A DNA stretch of 64,000 nucleotides from positions 2,108,001 through 2,172,000 of the forward strand of contig CM057064.1 of assembly GCA_029945375.1 (NCBI GenBank). Reading direction: 5' to 3'. Below, piece by piece: positions 35,601 through 44,426 of the stretch. Numbering within the stretch: the first letter of the stretch is position 1; the number at the start of each line of letters is the position of its first letter. The stretch is from Agaricus subrufescens (lineage: Eukaryota; Basidiomycota; Agaricomycetes; Agaricales; Agaricaceae). The notes under the pieces are model-generated. The model was given only the letters and a program-made list of their open reading frames with translations, did no database searches and was not told where the DNA came from. The translations under genes and the position numbers were made by a program.

Positions 35601-35964
35601 AAGGTCCACGAACCCCGTAAGTCTCTTTGAGTTTGGTCCAAAGGGCCTTAGCGTCAGCGAAGCTTTCCCTGATCATATGATCGGGAAGAGCACTCTCGAT
35701 TACTGCAGTTGCCTGCAAGGAGAGAGCGCCTCTGGCATCGGTCTCTTTTATCATAGCCTCAAGACCAGCAGCGTCATTGTCGCTTTTGGGTTCAGGGACC
35801 TTGGGTAAGGTCTTTTCTGACCCGGAGACTTCCCATGCAGAAAGGGTGGTATTGGGGTGCCTCATCAAGATGAGGACGTTCCTAACATGGCGCGACCAAC
35901 TGTCCCAGTTGTCAACACCAGTGAGTTTGGGGAGAGTGTTGACGGAGATTCCGTTTGCGGCCCT
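29693..35964 (-). pseudogene. Copia Gag-Pol polyprotein, degraded
   Basis: Gag begins near 35961 (NGISVNTLPKLTGVDNWDSW). No ATG precedes it: the codon before the frame is AGG, so the start may be lost or spliced. A UBN2-type Gag region follows to a TGA at about 35356. A basic, Gln-rich segment (KRKRTRGRGKGKGK) replaces the usual zinc knuckle and leads into an unusual acidic 350-residue spacer. Protease shows MIDSGASAHFTG near 33260. Integrase has HRRLGHPS and CDGCVKGK near 32720-32840 and HQQNGRVERLNR near 32360. Reverse transcriptase has the intact motif YVDDVAFLG near 30630. RNase H shows YSDSDWASDPEDRKS near 30140. Stops interrupt after SAGQLL, RLRTD, TEIGFI, QKVLD and SRQLV, and a 7-A run near 30040 causes a frameshift. 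Confidence 0.9.
33622..33699 (-). repeat. Tandem repeat, 24-bp unit x 3.25, inside copia Gag-Pol
   Basis: Unit TCATCTCCAAGAGAGATTAA plus GTCT occurs three times plus a partial copy. On the coding strand it encodes three copies of DLISLGDE, just upstream of the protease. Confidence 0.9.
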
Positions 35965-36157
35965 GCAACCCGGCAGTCAGTAAATGTAATCTAGGGTATG
36001 ACAAACTCTATCTAAGGTTATATATAGAATCCAACAAAGGCTATCAACTCGTTTCAACAGCGAGCGATTGGGATAAATATAGAACTCAAGCTTCAGAGAA
36101 GCAAGATCTAAAATAGATCCACAGATCGTTTCTCAAGCCGGAAAGGCGAGAGCGATT

Positions 36158-36172
36158 GCGGGGCCCATAACC
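36158..36172 (-). other. Copia primer-binding site (half-tRNA initiator Met type)
   Basis: The plus-strand sequence GCGGGGCCCATAACC abuts the 5' LTR. It matches the anticodon stem-loop of eukaryotic initiator tRNA-Met (GCTGGGCCCATAACC) at 14 of 15 positions. Internal priming by a cleaved initiator tRNA is known for copia-type elements. Confidence 0.75.
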
Positions 36173-36537
36173 TGTTGATAAAGCAGAGCTGCTACCTGCA
36201 GCATGGAGATCGGATAGACTCACATTGCTATAATTCCTAGGCAGTAGGAGGATTGAGGTAGTAGATAGAGTTGGTAGAGCTGAGAGAGCTTGTAGAGCGA
36301 AGTGAGAGAGGAAACTGAACTGTTATTCTATGGAATACATGTAGGGTTTATATACTCGACAAAGAACCTCATAATGGTAAAGGGTAATGTGAAACATACA
36401 GGTAAAACAGGAGTCCGCAGAAGGAGTCCGCAGTGAACATGCATAAAACGATTGAAAAGTTGTGGCATAGTGCATAGTGCACAGTAGTTGCTCATACACG
36501 TCATACCGAGTGTATAACTCGAGGTATTTCGTCAACA
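36173..36537 (-). repeat. 5' LTR of the copia element
   Basis: 365 bp, two differences from 29312-29676. At both differing sites this copy keeps CpG where the other has TpG. Confidence 0.95.
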
Positions 36538-36542
36538 TGAAC

Positions 36543-36913
36543 ATCATGTAATCAGCTGTCAAGGTCAGTGAACTAGGCACTGTATGACAGCTGTCATGCT
36601 TATGTAAATGACTGTGAACATAAGGTCGTATTCGTACAGTAATGCTAGAACAACATGTGTATGGCCCAGAACAATGCCGGAATCTCTTGTTCAGGTATTG
36701 TTCTGGTACTCTTCCTGAGAATCAACACTCTTCCGGCTTTGTTTGTGACCCCGAAAAAGCCTGAAATCCTTTTTTTTTACTGAGATTGATCATTGATGAC
36801 ACTTTCGATTGACGTATTATTTGTTTCCCACGTCGGAGCCAAACACCACGACGCCCCAACAACACGCTCACATATTACATTACTTACTTACCTATCAACT
36901 CCCTCCTCCCAAA
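36543..36913. other. Intergenic sequence upstream of EAF7, containing repeat remnants
   Basis: Contains the inverted partner (36613-36641) of 28807-28835, a T9 run, and at 36790-36848 copy B of the ~60-bp sequence also found at 10486. The EAF7 promoter should be in the last 100-150 bases. Confidence 0.45.
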
Positions 36914-38012
36914 ATGACCGTCTCGCCAACATCCAAAACACCTCTCACGCACTCCAAACATCCACCAACGTCCTCCATCCCACCACCCTCACCCACCACC
37001 AAATCCTCTGAATCCACATTCCTAACCACAGTCGAAGGCGAAATCTCCTTCTTCCGTTCCATCATGCGTTCCCGCCCCGTCGGTCAACACCGATACTTCC
37101 ACATCTTAGCCATTCAAAACGCCATTCTTAAAGAAACAGGTCGACTGTTACATGTCGAGTCTATTTGGGAGAAATTGCAGAGTTGTTATGATCTTGATGC
37201 TTTGGATAGTATCGTAAGTTTTTCCCCGTCCCCCTTTTCAAACCAGCTGCGTATATAATTTATCGTTTCTCTCTTTTCTTGTTGGATAGGATTTTGAAGC
37301 AGAAGGATACCAATTATTACCCAATGCAACTTCAACAGTTACAGTCCGTTCACCATCCCCATCCGAAAACCTAGCACGACACCCATTCTTTCGAGAAGAA
37401 TACTCTCTCCCATTCGACGAATCCTTCGAAACTCTAATCTCCCAGCGCCGTATGCGAGCAACAGCATCAGCTCCTTCATCACCCATAGCCTCACCCACAC
37501 CCGCCTCATCATCCACAAAATCCCAACAACAACAGCAACCCCAACAACAACAACACCATCATCATCACCACCACCACCATCACCATCACCAACGCAAAGG
37601 CGCCAATGCTACAACTTCAGGAGGTTCCGGAAGACGCAGAGCCAAAAGTAAAGCCGATTTCGCCGGACTCGTAGGTGGAGACAGTGATAGCAGTGCTTTA
37701 ACACAAGAAAGTGGTGATGAAGGCGCTGTAGGAACGCCTAGAGAAAGTGTGGTAACTGGAACGGATGCCGGAACGGAATTTGGTGAGGACGATCAGGATG
37801 TGGAGATGAAAGAACCGTCTCCAGGTTGGCAGTGTTCTTTTTTGGCGTTTCTCAGTCATTTACTCAACGCTTTGTTTTCCTTTTTAGCGCGCTCAGTCTC
37901 TCCGAAACAGCTACGGGGTAAATCAAAAGCCACTAAAAAGGGTAAAAGTCGGTCTACAGTGCCAGGACCTTCAACTACAACAACACGCTCAAGCAAAAAG
38001 CGCAAGCGGTGA
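36914..38012 (+). CDS. EAF7: EAF7/MRGBP-family subunit of the NuA4 histone acetyltransferase complex (CT20 domain)
   Basis: Exons 36914-37213, 37290-37824 and 37888-38012 give 319 residues. The N-terminal 34 residues are Ser/Thr/Pro-rich. The CT20 domain follows (FLTTVEGEISFFRSIMRSR, PVGQHRYFHILAIQNAI, ESIWEKLQSCYDLDALDSI), which in family members holds the protein in NuA4. Downstream comes a low-complexity region with a Gln run and a 12-residue poly-His run, a basic patch (GGSGRRRAKSKAD), an acidic segment (DAGTEFGEDDQDVEM) and a Lys/Arg-rich tail (RSSKKRKR) likely to be a nuclear signal. The second intron (GTTGGC...TTTTTAG) is 63 nt with no stop, so retention would insert 21 mostly hydrophobic residues without breaking the frame. 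The start is the ATG after CCCAAA at 36914. Confidence 0.88.
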
Positions 38013-38124
38013 TAATCCATGAGTCTTTTCCTAACGTTTTATTGTTGTATCCTTAGTATTTTCCCCAACTCGGTTGAAAGCATTTATATTAGAGGCGAGG
38101 GTATGAGTTAGTTATCGGTGGTAT

Positions 38125-39348
38125 TCACATAATCAGACAATCTTTATCGTTCTTCAGAGCTGCCTCTTCTTCTGCCAGAATAACTTTCTCTTCGTCACTT
38201 AGAAGCTGTCGCGAATGTGAATGAGACAGAACACGGAACGAGGAAGGGGCCGATGCTCACCCCTTTCTTTGCGCGCTCACGCATGGCTTTCAAGCGACTG
38301 TGCCTCTCTGCTTTCGCCCTCCTGAATTAGTAAAAGGAATTATATGAATGTATGGATACAAAAAATCATATGGATACAGCGGGGAATGGATACATGTTAA
38401 GCCGAAGCAAAGAGAGCCGGTGGAGCAAAGGATTGGCGTTTACGAGGCGCCACAGGAATATTATTGTCAGTCGAACAACGGGTGTTTGGGTTTGCAGTTG
38501 ATAACAACGGAGAGAGAACGCTAAGTTTTATGAGTGCGCACTACAACGGAATTGGGGTACATATACTAACCTGTCAACCTTTGAGAATGGTCCGTGACTT
38601 GTTGACTTTTCCGACGTGGAAGCCTTGGCACTGGCTATTGATTTGGAAACCGAGGTCGAGGCGGATGACACCGTCTTTTTGACAGCAGACGTGGCGGCAG
38701 AGGCCTTGTTATTCAGCTTGTTTCCGCTGAACTCGTTCAGCAGCCTCGATCCAGCTGTCTTTGACGCGACACCGGACTTGGGTGCGGGTGCGGTGCAGGC
38801 ATGGTCAGCGGGAAAACGATGTGAGGGACAGAATTGCGCATGACATTGCTGTGCTCAGACTTTGAGTACCAGTGCTCATCCAGAGATTGGCACCGACTTA
38901 CCGTGCAACTGATCGGAGCGAACAGGACCTTGTTGCAGCTGCCCTTGGCACAGACGGGTGACTTTTTCTTCTGGGTTCTACCAGTCATGACAGAGCACTC
39001 TGCAGTCAGATGGCGTTCCATGCGGACATTGGGGTCTTGCCCGGGGGGAATGGCAACGGGGGTGTTGCAGAGAGGACCTAGAGTGATGGCGGTGAGTTCG
39101 GTCAGAGGTGTAGCGGGAAGGGACGGACAGTTGGGGGCAATGCGGTTGTGCTTTGACTCGTCATACTGCGGGCATTTGTGGTCCTCGACCTTGAAGTGGG
39201 CCTGGCAGTAGGACTGGAGGCAATGCTGGCACTTGAAGGGCAGGAAGTCGACGAGCTGGCAGGAGTGTTCTGCGCACTGCTTGCCGATGGCGAGCAGGTG
39301 GGAGTCGTGCTCTGGGGCGGGGGTCGCGCGGGAGACGGGGGTGGCCAT
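38125..39348 (-). CDS. AN1-type zinc-finger protein, ZFAND2/AIRAP-like, with C-terminal CaaX box
   Basis: ZFAND2 proteins link ubiquitin, p97 and the proteasome in protein quality control. The protein starts MATPVSRATP. AN1 finger 1 is GKQCAEHSCQLVDFLPFKC, QHCLQSYCQAHF, HKCP. A linker typical of ZFAND2 follows (GPLCNTPVAIPPGQDPN), then finger 2, CAKGSCNKVLFAPISC, spliced to CHAQFCPSHRFPADHAC (intron about 38844-38895). The C-terminal region is Ala/Ser/Lys-rich (SASVSKSIASAKASTSEKS), then short exons with PRKRQSFAPPALF and RAKAERHSRLKAMRERAKKG. The end is DEEKVILAEEEAALKNDKDC followed by LIM and stop at 38125-38127. The last segment could be a ubiquitin-interacting helix, and the final four residues (Cys-Leu-Ile-Met) form a CaaX prenylation signal. 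C-terminal exon boundaries are by eye. Confidence 0.85.
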
Positions 39349-39471
39349 GGAGGGTGAAGGAGGGAAAGAGGCAGGGACGGGTTTATAGCAGCGATGACGC
39401 GTAGAGCTTAATGAGCTTAGTCAGGGCGTGATCCGGGGCAGTGCCAGTCCAGTCAGCTCTCGTTCTGAAGA

Positions 39472-41001
39472 ATGACGAGCTGCTGCTATGCGTGCGGCCA
39501 GCGGGTGGCGCCCGAGACCGAGCTGGCCGCGCTGCCCGCCGAGGCCGAGGCGGCGGCGATCCTCAGCACGACGCAGCGCCTCGGCGACCTCATCCTCGCG
39601 CTCAATGCCACCCGCGTCCGCCTCCTCCACCGCCTCAACGAGCTCCGCGCATCCACCAGCGTCCTCCCCCCGGAAATCCTCGCCACCGTCTTCCGCTACG
39701 TGTCCCCGCCCCCCGACTTCACCGCGTTCGAGTTCCTCGACGAAAACGAGGACGGCGCTCCGGAATCACATGCCCAGATCACCCTAAGCGCCGTATCTTG
39801 GCACTGGCGTCGAGTCGCCCTCTCCACCCCCTACCTCTGGACAAACGCAATCGTCAACGTCACCCGCAAGAATGCGCTTAGAAAGGCCCAGCTGATCCAG
39901 CTCTACACCGCCAACGTCGGCAACATGACCATCTCCCTCGCCCTCCACATATTCTCCGGCCACTGGCGCTTCATCACAAAGTCAGAACTCGACCCCGTCA
40001 TCGCCGCCATCCTGCTAGGCGCACAGAAATTCAACCTCCTAAGCATGTGCTCCCTACCCAAAAGCTGGATCCCGCTTCTATTGGCCGGTTTCACTCATCT
40101 CAAGGACCTGCGGCTAAAATGGGCGTGGAGCGATGCTGATTCGGGCATCCCTGATTCGGAAGTAACACAGATAGCGTCCCTCCCCAGTCTCTACCGGCTC
40201 TATCTATGGGGCACTCCCATAAACGTCCCACCTCAACCCCTATGTCAAAGCCTCACCATCCTGCGTTTCTTCGACGTTCCCCTCCACATCTCCGTCCAGA
40301 TGCTCATGCTATGCCCCAACCTGGTAGAATACGCATGCTACCAATCTCTAATCGACTTTGAGGCCACAATCCCAGTGATCTCCGAACCCATGACGTTTCC
40401 TCATCTCAAAGTCTTTTATTCTCCGTGCTCCTCTAATGCCCTTTTTTCGTCCATCCTGCACTTTCTCAAATTCCCTGCACTAGAGGCCCTAGGCCTGGAG
40501 CTTGGCACCGATGCGGGCGGTTTAGAAGATCTACTGGCCTTCATAACGTGTCTACCAACCACATGGCCCATCCTAGAAATCAGCGGGTACGGTTACTCCA
40601 AAGAAGTCCTCGAACGAATATTCCAATCTCTCCCTCCTCAAGTCCGCTCACTCCACCTACCCGACATCGATTGTTGGAATCTCGGACGAGTCTTCAAAGC
40701 TCTCGACGGGTTCGATGACAACAATAATCCACATATGGTCGGTCTACAGAGGATCTATATTGACTCTTCGAGTTATAGTCTTCAATCTATGGAAGACATT
40801 GATCCTTCACCTTCTAATCCGCAATTATTCTTGACTATGGTGTCTGCTAGAAAGGAGCATTTGGTAGATGGCAAATTTTCTTTGGAGATTGAATCGAATA
40901 ATGAGATGTTTTGGGAGGAGGAGAGAGATCGGTTAGATGAGATGGTTAGAGAGGGGTTCAAGTTGAGGATTACTATGGCCAAGAAGGATATTCAGTCGTA
41001 G
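39472..41001 (+). CDS. F-box-like protein
   Basis: 509 codons, one exon. It opens with a Cys-rich start (MTSCCYACGQRV), then a helical segment rich in Ala/Glu/Leu (ALPAEAEAAAILSTTQRLGD to LLHRLNELRAS), and the F-box core LPPEILATVFRYVSPPPDF. The second half of the motif is TLSAVSWHWRRVALSTPYLW, the usual form in the large agaricomycete F-box family. The C-terminal 400 residues contain irregular Leu-rich stretches (HLKDLRLKWAW, LPSLYRLYLWGTP, VRSLHLPDIDCW), as in substrate-binding repeats. Such proteins usually act as SCF ubiquitin-ligase adaptors; the substrate is unknown. It shares a 123-base divergent promoter with the AN1 gene and nearly meets the esterase gene at its 3' end (59 bases between stops). 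Confidence 0.85.
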   Translation: MTSCCYACGQRVAPETELAALPAEAEAAAILSTTQRLGDLILALNATRVRLLHRLNELRASTSVLPPEILATVFRYVSPPPDFTAFEFLDENEDGAPESHAQITLSAVSWHWRRVALSTPYLWTNAIVNVTRKNALRKAQLIQLYTANVGNMTISLALHIFSGHWRFITKSELDPVIAAILLGAQKFNLLSMCSLPKSWIPLLLAGFTHLKDLRLKWAWSDADSGIPDSEVTQIASLPSLYRLYLWGTPINVPPQPLCQSLTILRFFDVPLHISVQMLMLCPNLVEYACYQSLIDFEATIPVISEPMTFPHLKVFYSPCSSNALFSSILHFLKFPALEALGLELGTDAGGLEDLLAFITCLPTTWPILEISGYGYSKEVLERIFQSLPPQVRSLHLPDIDCWNLGRVFKALDGFDDNNNPHMVGLQRIYIDSSSYSLQSMEDIDPSPSNPQLFLTMVSARKEHLVDGKFSLEIESNNEMFWEEERDRLDEMVREGFKLRITMAKKDIQS

Positions 41002-41060
41002 CCTTTAGATACATAGTTGGCGTATACCCTATTTATTAAAATCACTGCGTATACGATAAG

Positions 41061-42596
41061 CTATATATTTGGTTTTCTCAAGTATTCTTCAACAGCTTCG
41101 GCTAGTATTCTATGTACGTGTTCTGTTGGGTGTTCGTCATCTGGGAAAAAAAGCAGGTTTATTATATACACAGAACAATGGGGTGCAACGTACTATGCCA
41201 GAAAAAGTCTTCTTGATCTTGACATGTCATACAAAAACTGTCAATAGTATGCACCCCTTTAGTATACCTATGAAACAAACAAACAAACACGCACTTTGAA
41301 ATATTGGCAAAACCGAATTCTTGTGGATGAGAGAGAATATTTTCAAAAACAGAAGCCGCATCAAACGTCAACACCAGTTGATCTACATGAACCGCACACA
41401 CACACACAAAAAGTGATAATCAGTTAAACTTCTCATTCACTCAAAGAGAAAAACACTTACCTGGATTATCTTTTGCGTATCTAGCAATCCGAGCCTCCAA
41501 TTTTTGATTAAACATGGCTATCGTCTTTTTAAGTCCTTCAGGTCCTGTTCGGATCGTTGAGGCAAAGGGGGATGCGTCGACAGGAGGAACGTTTAAGAAT
41601 AGATGAGTGCGAAGTTTATTGCGTGCCGCCGTTTCCTTGAAGAAGAAACAAGGACTGTGTAAGACAAGATACGGGTGTAGATTTAAGTGAAAGGCGTACG
41701 ACGATGTTGAAGTAAACTTCTAGATCTGCATCTATAAACGCACCGACATCTGTGATCTATGCCACCAAAAAAAATTAGTGTTACTTTGAAGATAAGGTAA
41801 ATAACACCCGACAAGACTCACAGTTGCGTTGTTGGTTATATCACTACAATCATTGATGCCCGTCCACCAGACAGTCAAAGTTTGACCGTTTGGTCTAGGA
41901 AGTATATCAGCAGCATAATCCAACCACTGCTGAACTTGATCCGCCAGCTGAACTGTAGTATTTCTATGAGGTGGAAGCCTGAATCCAACAAACATATCAA
42001 GAGTGAAAAAATTGTTCAGGCGCTCAAAAAAAACGCATACATCGAGCCACTGATATCAGATCCTCCATGCGCAAAATCCCATAGTTGTCGCGGACAAGAT
42101 GATGGTAAGCCTTCAAAACAACCGGTAAGATACTCTATCTATTTGACAAAAAAAATTTCAGATAAATGGAATTGAGAAGGTTTGTTTATATCAAATACTC
42201 ACCCAATTGGATCCACCCGAACTTGTCTGTCAACGTGTCGAGAATCAATCACCAGCCACGACATACTACTAGTTCCAATTTGTATTCATACCGCATTGGG
42301 AATAATTTCGTTTGTAAGGAGTTGTTCTGGTGTAAAAGCTAGCCTCGTAGCATCACCGATAAAACTACAAGAAGAAGGAAAAACTAAATCAATATTCCTT
42401 GAGTTAAGTTTCAAATGTTGGAAACTAACCTAAAAGTCGCCAACCCGAATGTACCAGGGACAAACGAATACGAGTCCCCAAACAGATAAACATATTTAAT
42501 ATCGTCCCATCGAAAACTAGGCGTCGGGCGGGAGACGACAAAAGGAGGAGACAAAGATAAAAGCAGTAGCACGGAGAGAGATTCGAAGACCATCAT
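41061..42596 (-). CDS. Secreted SGNH/GDSL hydrolase, CE16 acetylesterase-like
   Basis: Predicted to deacetylate plant cell-wall polysaccharides or oligosaccharides outside the cell, by family analogy. It starts MMVFESLSVLLLLSLSPP, a signal peptide ending near FVVSRP. Block I is YVYLFGDSYSFV with the catalytic Ser. Block II is in DFAHGGSDI, with the Gly. Block III is WWTGINDCSD, with the Asn. The final exon gives DEHPTEHVHRILAEA with the catalytic Asp and His. A segment NRTTVQL-like (PHRNTTVQLADQVQQWLDYA) matches the family. It is split by many introns; the last two flank the short exon coding TIDSFCMTCQDQEDFFWH. The stop is at 41061-41063. All four SGNH blocks are present, so the enzyme looks functional. 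CE16 is favoured over a plain lipase because of the block order and signal peptide. Confidence 0.82.
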
Positions 42597-43432
42597 GTCG
42601 TCCTATAGTACCCAGGAGCACTCGAGAGCTACTTATATCAAGTTCATACCATGTGTCCAGGAGAAGAAGCCAGAAGCCGAAAACAATTAACTCCCCCTCT
42701 CCCCGAGTCTTACGAAGCACTATAGCTTGGCATACTCACAGAACAAAAGCTTCCCAGCGGTGAGCCAGGCTATCAGTTAGTATCACCGATTTAATTTCAT
42801 AGGCTCCAAAGCCCTGACCACCAAGATGGGCGTAAACCGGCTCACACATCTCTGAGAAGGCAAACAGGGGAAAGGGGGGAGTCAGGTGCTACCCCGATGC
42901 ATGAGAGACATACGAAAGCCAGGAGAATAACAATCCGTTTATGCATAGACTTTGATGCATGATGGTATGAGGAACGCCGACAGTGAGCACAGCCACAGTA
43001 TCCGCAAGGCATTTATGTCATGTTGGGGGTCACGTACTTGGCTGCGGAAGCAATTTGCATCAGTCAAATGGGCGAACTCCTCCCTGAGTTACTATTTCGC
43101 TCGCGTCCACTGGCTAGGTCACTACAATGTTAATTAACCCACCTCTCACGCTTGCATCTTACTTTTCTTGGTTCATCATGGCTATTCTTAGGACGAGAAA
43201 AAAACCAAAGGGAATCATGGACGCGTGTTGATCACCTCGCTTAGGATTAGGGTCTACAAGTGTAAGAGGTGCGCCCCGCGTTCATTGTGTACCCAGAAAT
43301 CAGTAGTGGGTGAATCCTGAGAGTCTGGTGGAGTAATGTGGACAACGACGTCAACAATGATCTTCGATTGTTTTCAAGAGATATATAAGACAACCCCCCA
43401 AAGGAGTGTTAGTGCCCAACCAAAACAACATT
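42597..43432. promoter_or_regulatory. Divergent promoter region, esterase / superoxide dismutase
   Basis: 836 bases between divergent start codons. A TATA-like AGATATATAAGAC lies at about 43379-43391, some 45 bases before the dismutase ATG. No other element was identified. Confidence 0.5.
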
Positions 43433-44357
43433 ATGGATTACTTTCATCGCTACAGAAGTGCACTTTCAGGGAATAAACCGTTCGCTGTAGCCGCTACCGT
43501 CGCTGCGCTTGGAATAGGGTACGGCTACTATTCTTCAAGAATGAATGGTAACCTCCCACTCGCTACCAAAGTGCGTTTCGAAAAATATATATCTCCTCGT
43601 ACTGATGTTTTCTTCCCTGACGAATTTTTTTTTTCTGATAGGCCACCGCTATCTTACTGCCTGAAGACGATTCCAATGTCTCGGGAACCCTCTTCTTCGT
43701 CCAAGCATCAAAAAACAGTCCTGTCACTCTTATGGGAACCATCAGAGGTCTACCACCCAATGCCAAACGTGGGTTCCACATCCAGTACGTTCAAACATCT
43801 CTTTTATTCTAAACTGAAATGACCTATTGTAATTAACTCACTTACCAAGTCAATGGGGCGATCTCACCAAGGGATGCACCTCTGCCGGACCTCATTTCAA
43901 CCCCAATGATCAGACTCACGGTGCACCAAGCGACAAAACACGCCATGTAGGAGATCTAGGCAATGTCCATTCCAACGAAAAGGGAGAAGCTTCGTTGGAT
44001 TTTCAAGATTCCGTACTTTCTCTTAACGGTGCTAATAGCATCATCGGGTACGTGAAGGATGATATTCTTTTCCTGTTTCCTATTCCCATTCCCTTTTTTC
44101 TATTTTTCCTAGCCGAGCGGTTGTGATTCATGCAGTACGTCACCAACTCTTACCGAAACAGCTTCATCTCAACTTTGTGTACCCAGAAAACTGATGACCT
44201 CGGCCGAGGTGGAGATGTTGAATCGTTAAAAACCGGCAATGCTGGTGCTAGAGTCGCATGTGGCGTGATCGGTATGCATTTCAACATGAAGCCATATACA
44301 ATCATCTCTTGACACAAAAACGATTTTCACTCAATAGGTCTCGCCGAAACTAAATGA
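43433..44357 (+). CDS. Cu/Zn superoxide dismutase with N-terminal membrane anchor
   Basis: Converts superoxide to hydrogen peroxide and oxygen. Exons 43433-43570, 43642-43784, 43850-44047, 44113-44134, 44187-44271 and 44338-44357 give 201 residues. The N-terminus ([15 protein letters not shown]) is followed by a hydrophobic helix ([17 protein letters not shown]) absent from cytosolic SOD1. The catalytic domain starts at [18 protein letters not shown]. Metal ligands are visible: the HIH pair in KRGFHIHQWGDL, the bridging His in [10 protein letters not shown], His in DQTHGAPS, the zinc His/Asp in RHVGDLGN, and the copper His in VVIHA, which is encoded by a 22-nt microexon. It continues [20 protein letters not shown], with the electrostatic loop present, and ends GLAETK. 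All active-site residues look present. The anchor suggests location at a membrane or in the mitochondrial intermembrane space or secretory route. Confidence 0.9.
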
Positions 44358-44426
44358 TGACGCATAGTTCTGAATTGTTCCACACAACGAAATATTGTAT
44401 AAACATTTTGTGAAAAAAATGCTCTT

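Larger units (their letters stand above)
29312..36537 (-). mobile_element. Ty1/copia LTR retrotransposon, near-complete, inactivated by stops
   Basis: 7226 bp, flanked by 5-bp target duplication TGAAC (29307-29311 and 36538-36542). LTRs of 365 bp at 29312-29676 and 36173-36537 differ at two positions only. On the minus strand the primer-binding site lies next to the right LTR and a polypurine tract (AAGGAGGAG) next to the left LTR. The coding order Gag, protease, integrase, reverse transcriptase, RNase H is that of copia. At least six stop codons and two or more frameshifts break the single long frame. Confidence 0.93.

Noticed and set aside
37550..37590. Poly-His run in EAF7 as a sequence artefact
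   Set aside because: Codons are a mix of CAT and CAC, the flanking frame is intact, and low-complexity runs are common in the linker of fungal nuclear proteins.
42952..43137. 61-codon ORF between the esterase and dismutase genes
   Set aside because: No recognisable pattern, lies in the shared promoter region, weak composition.
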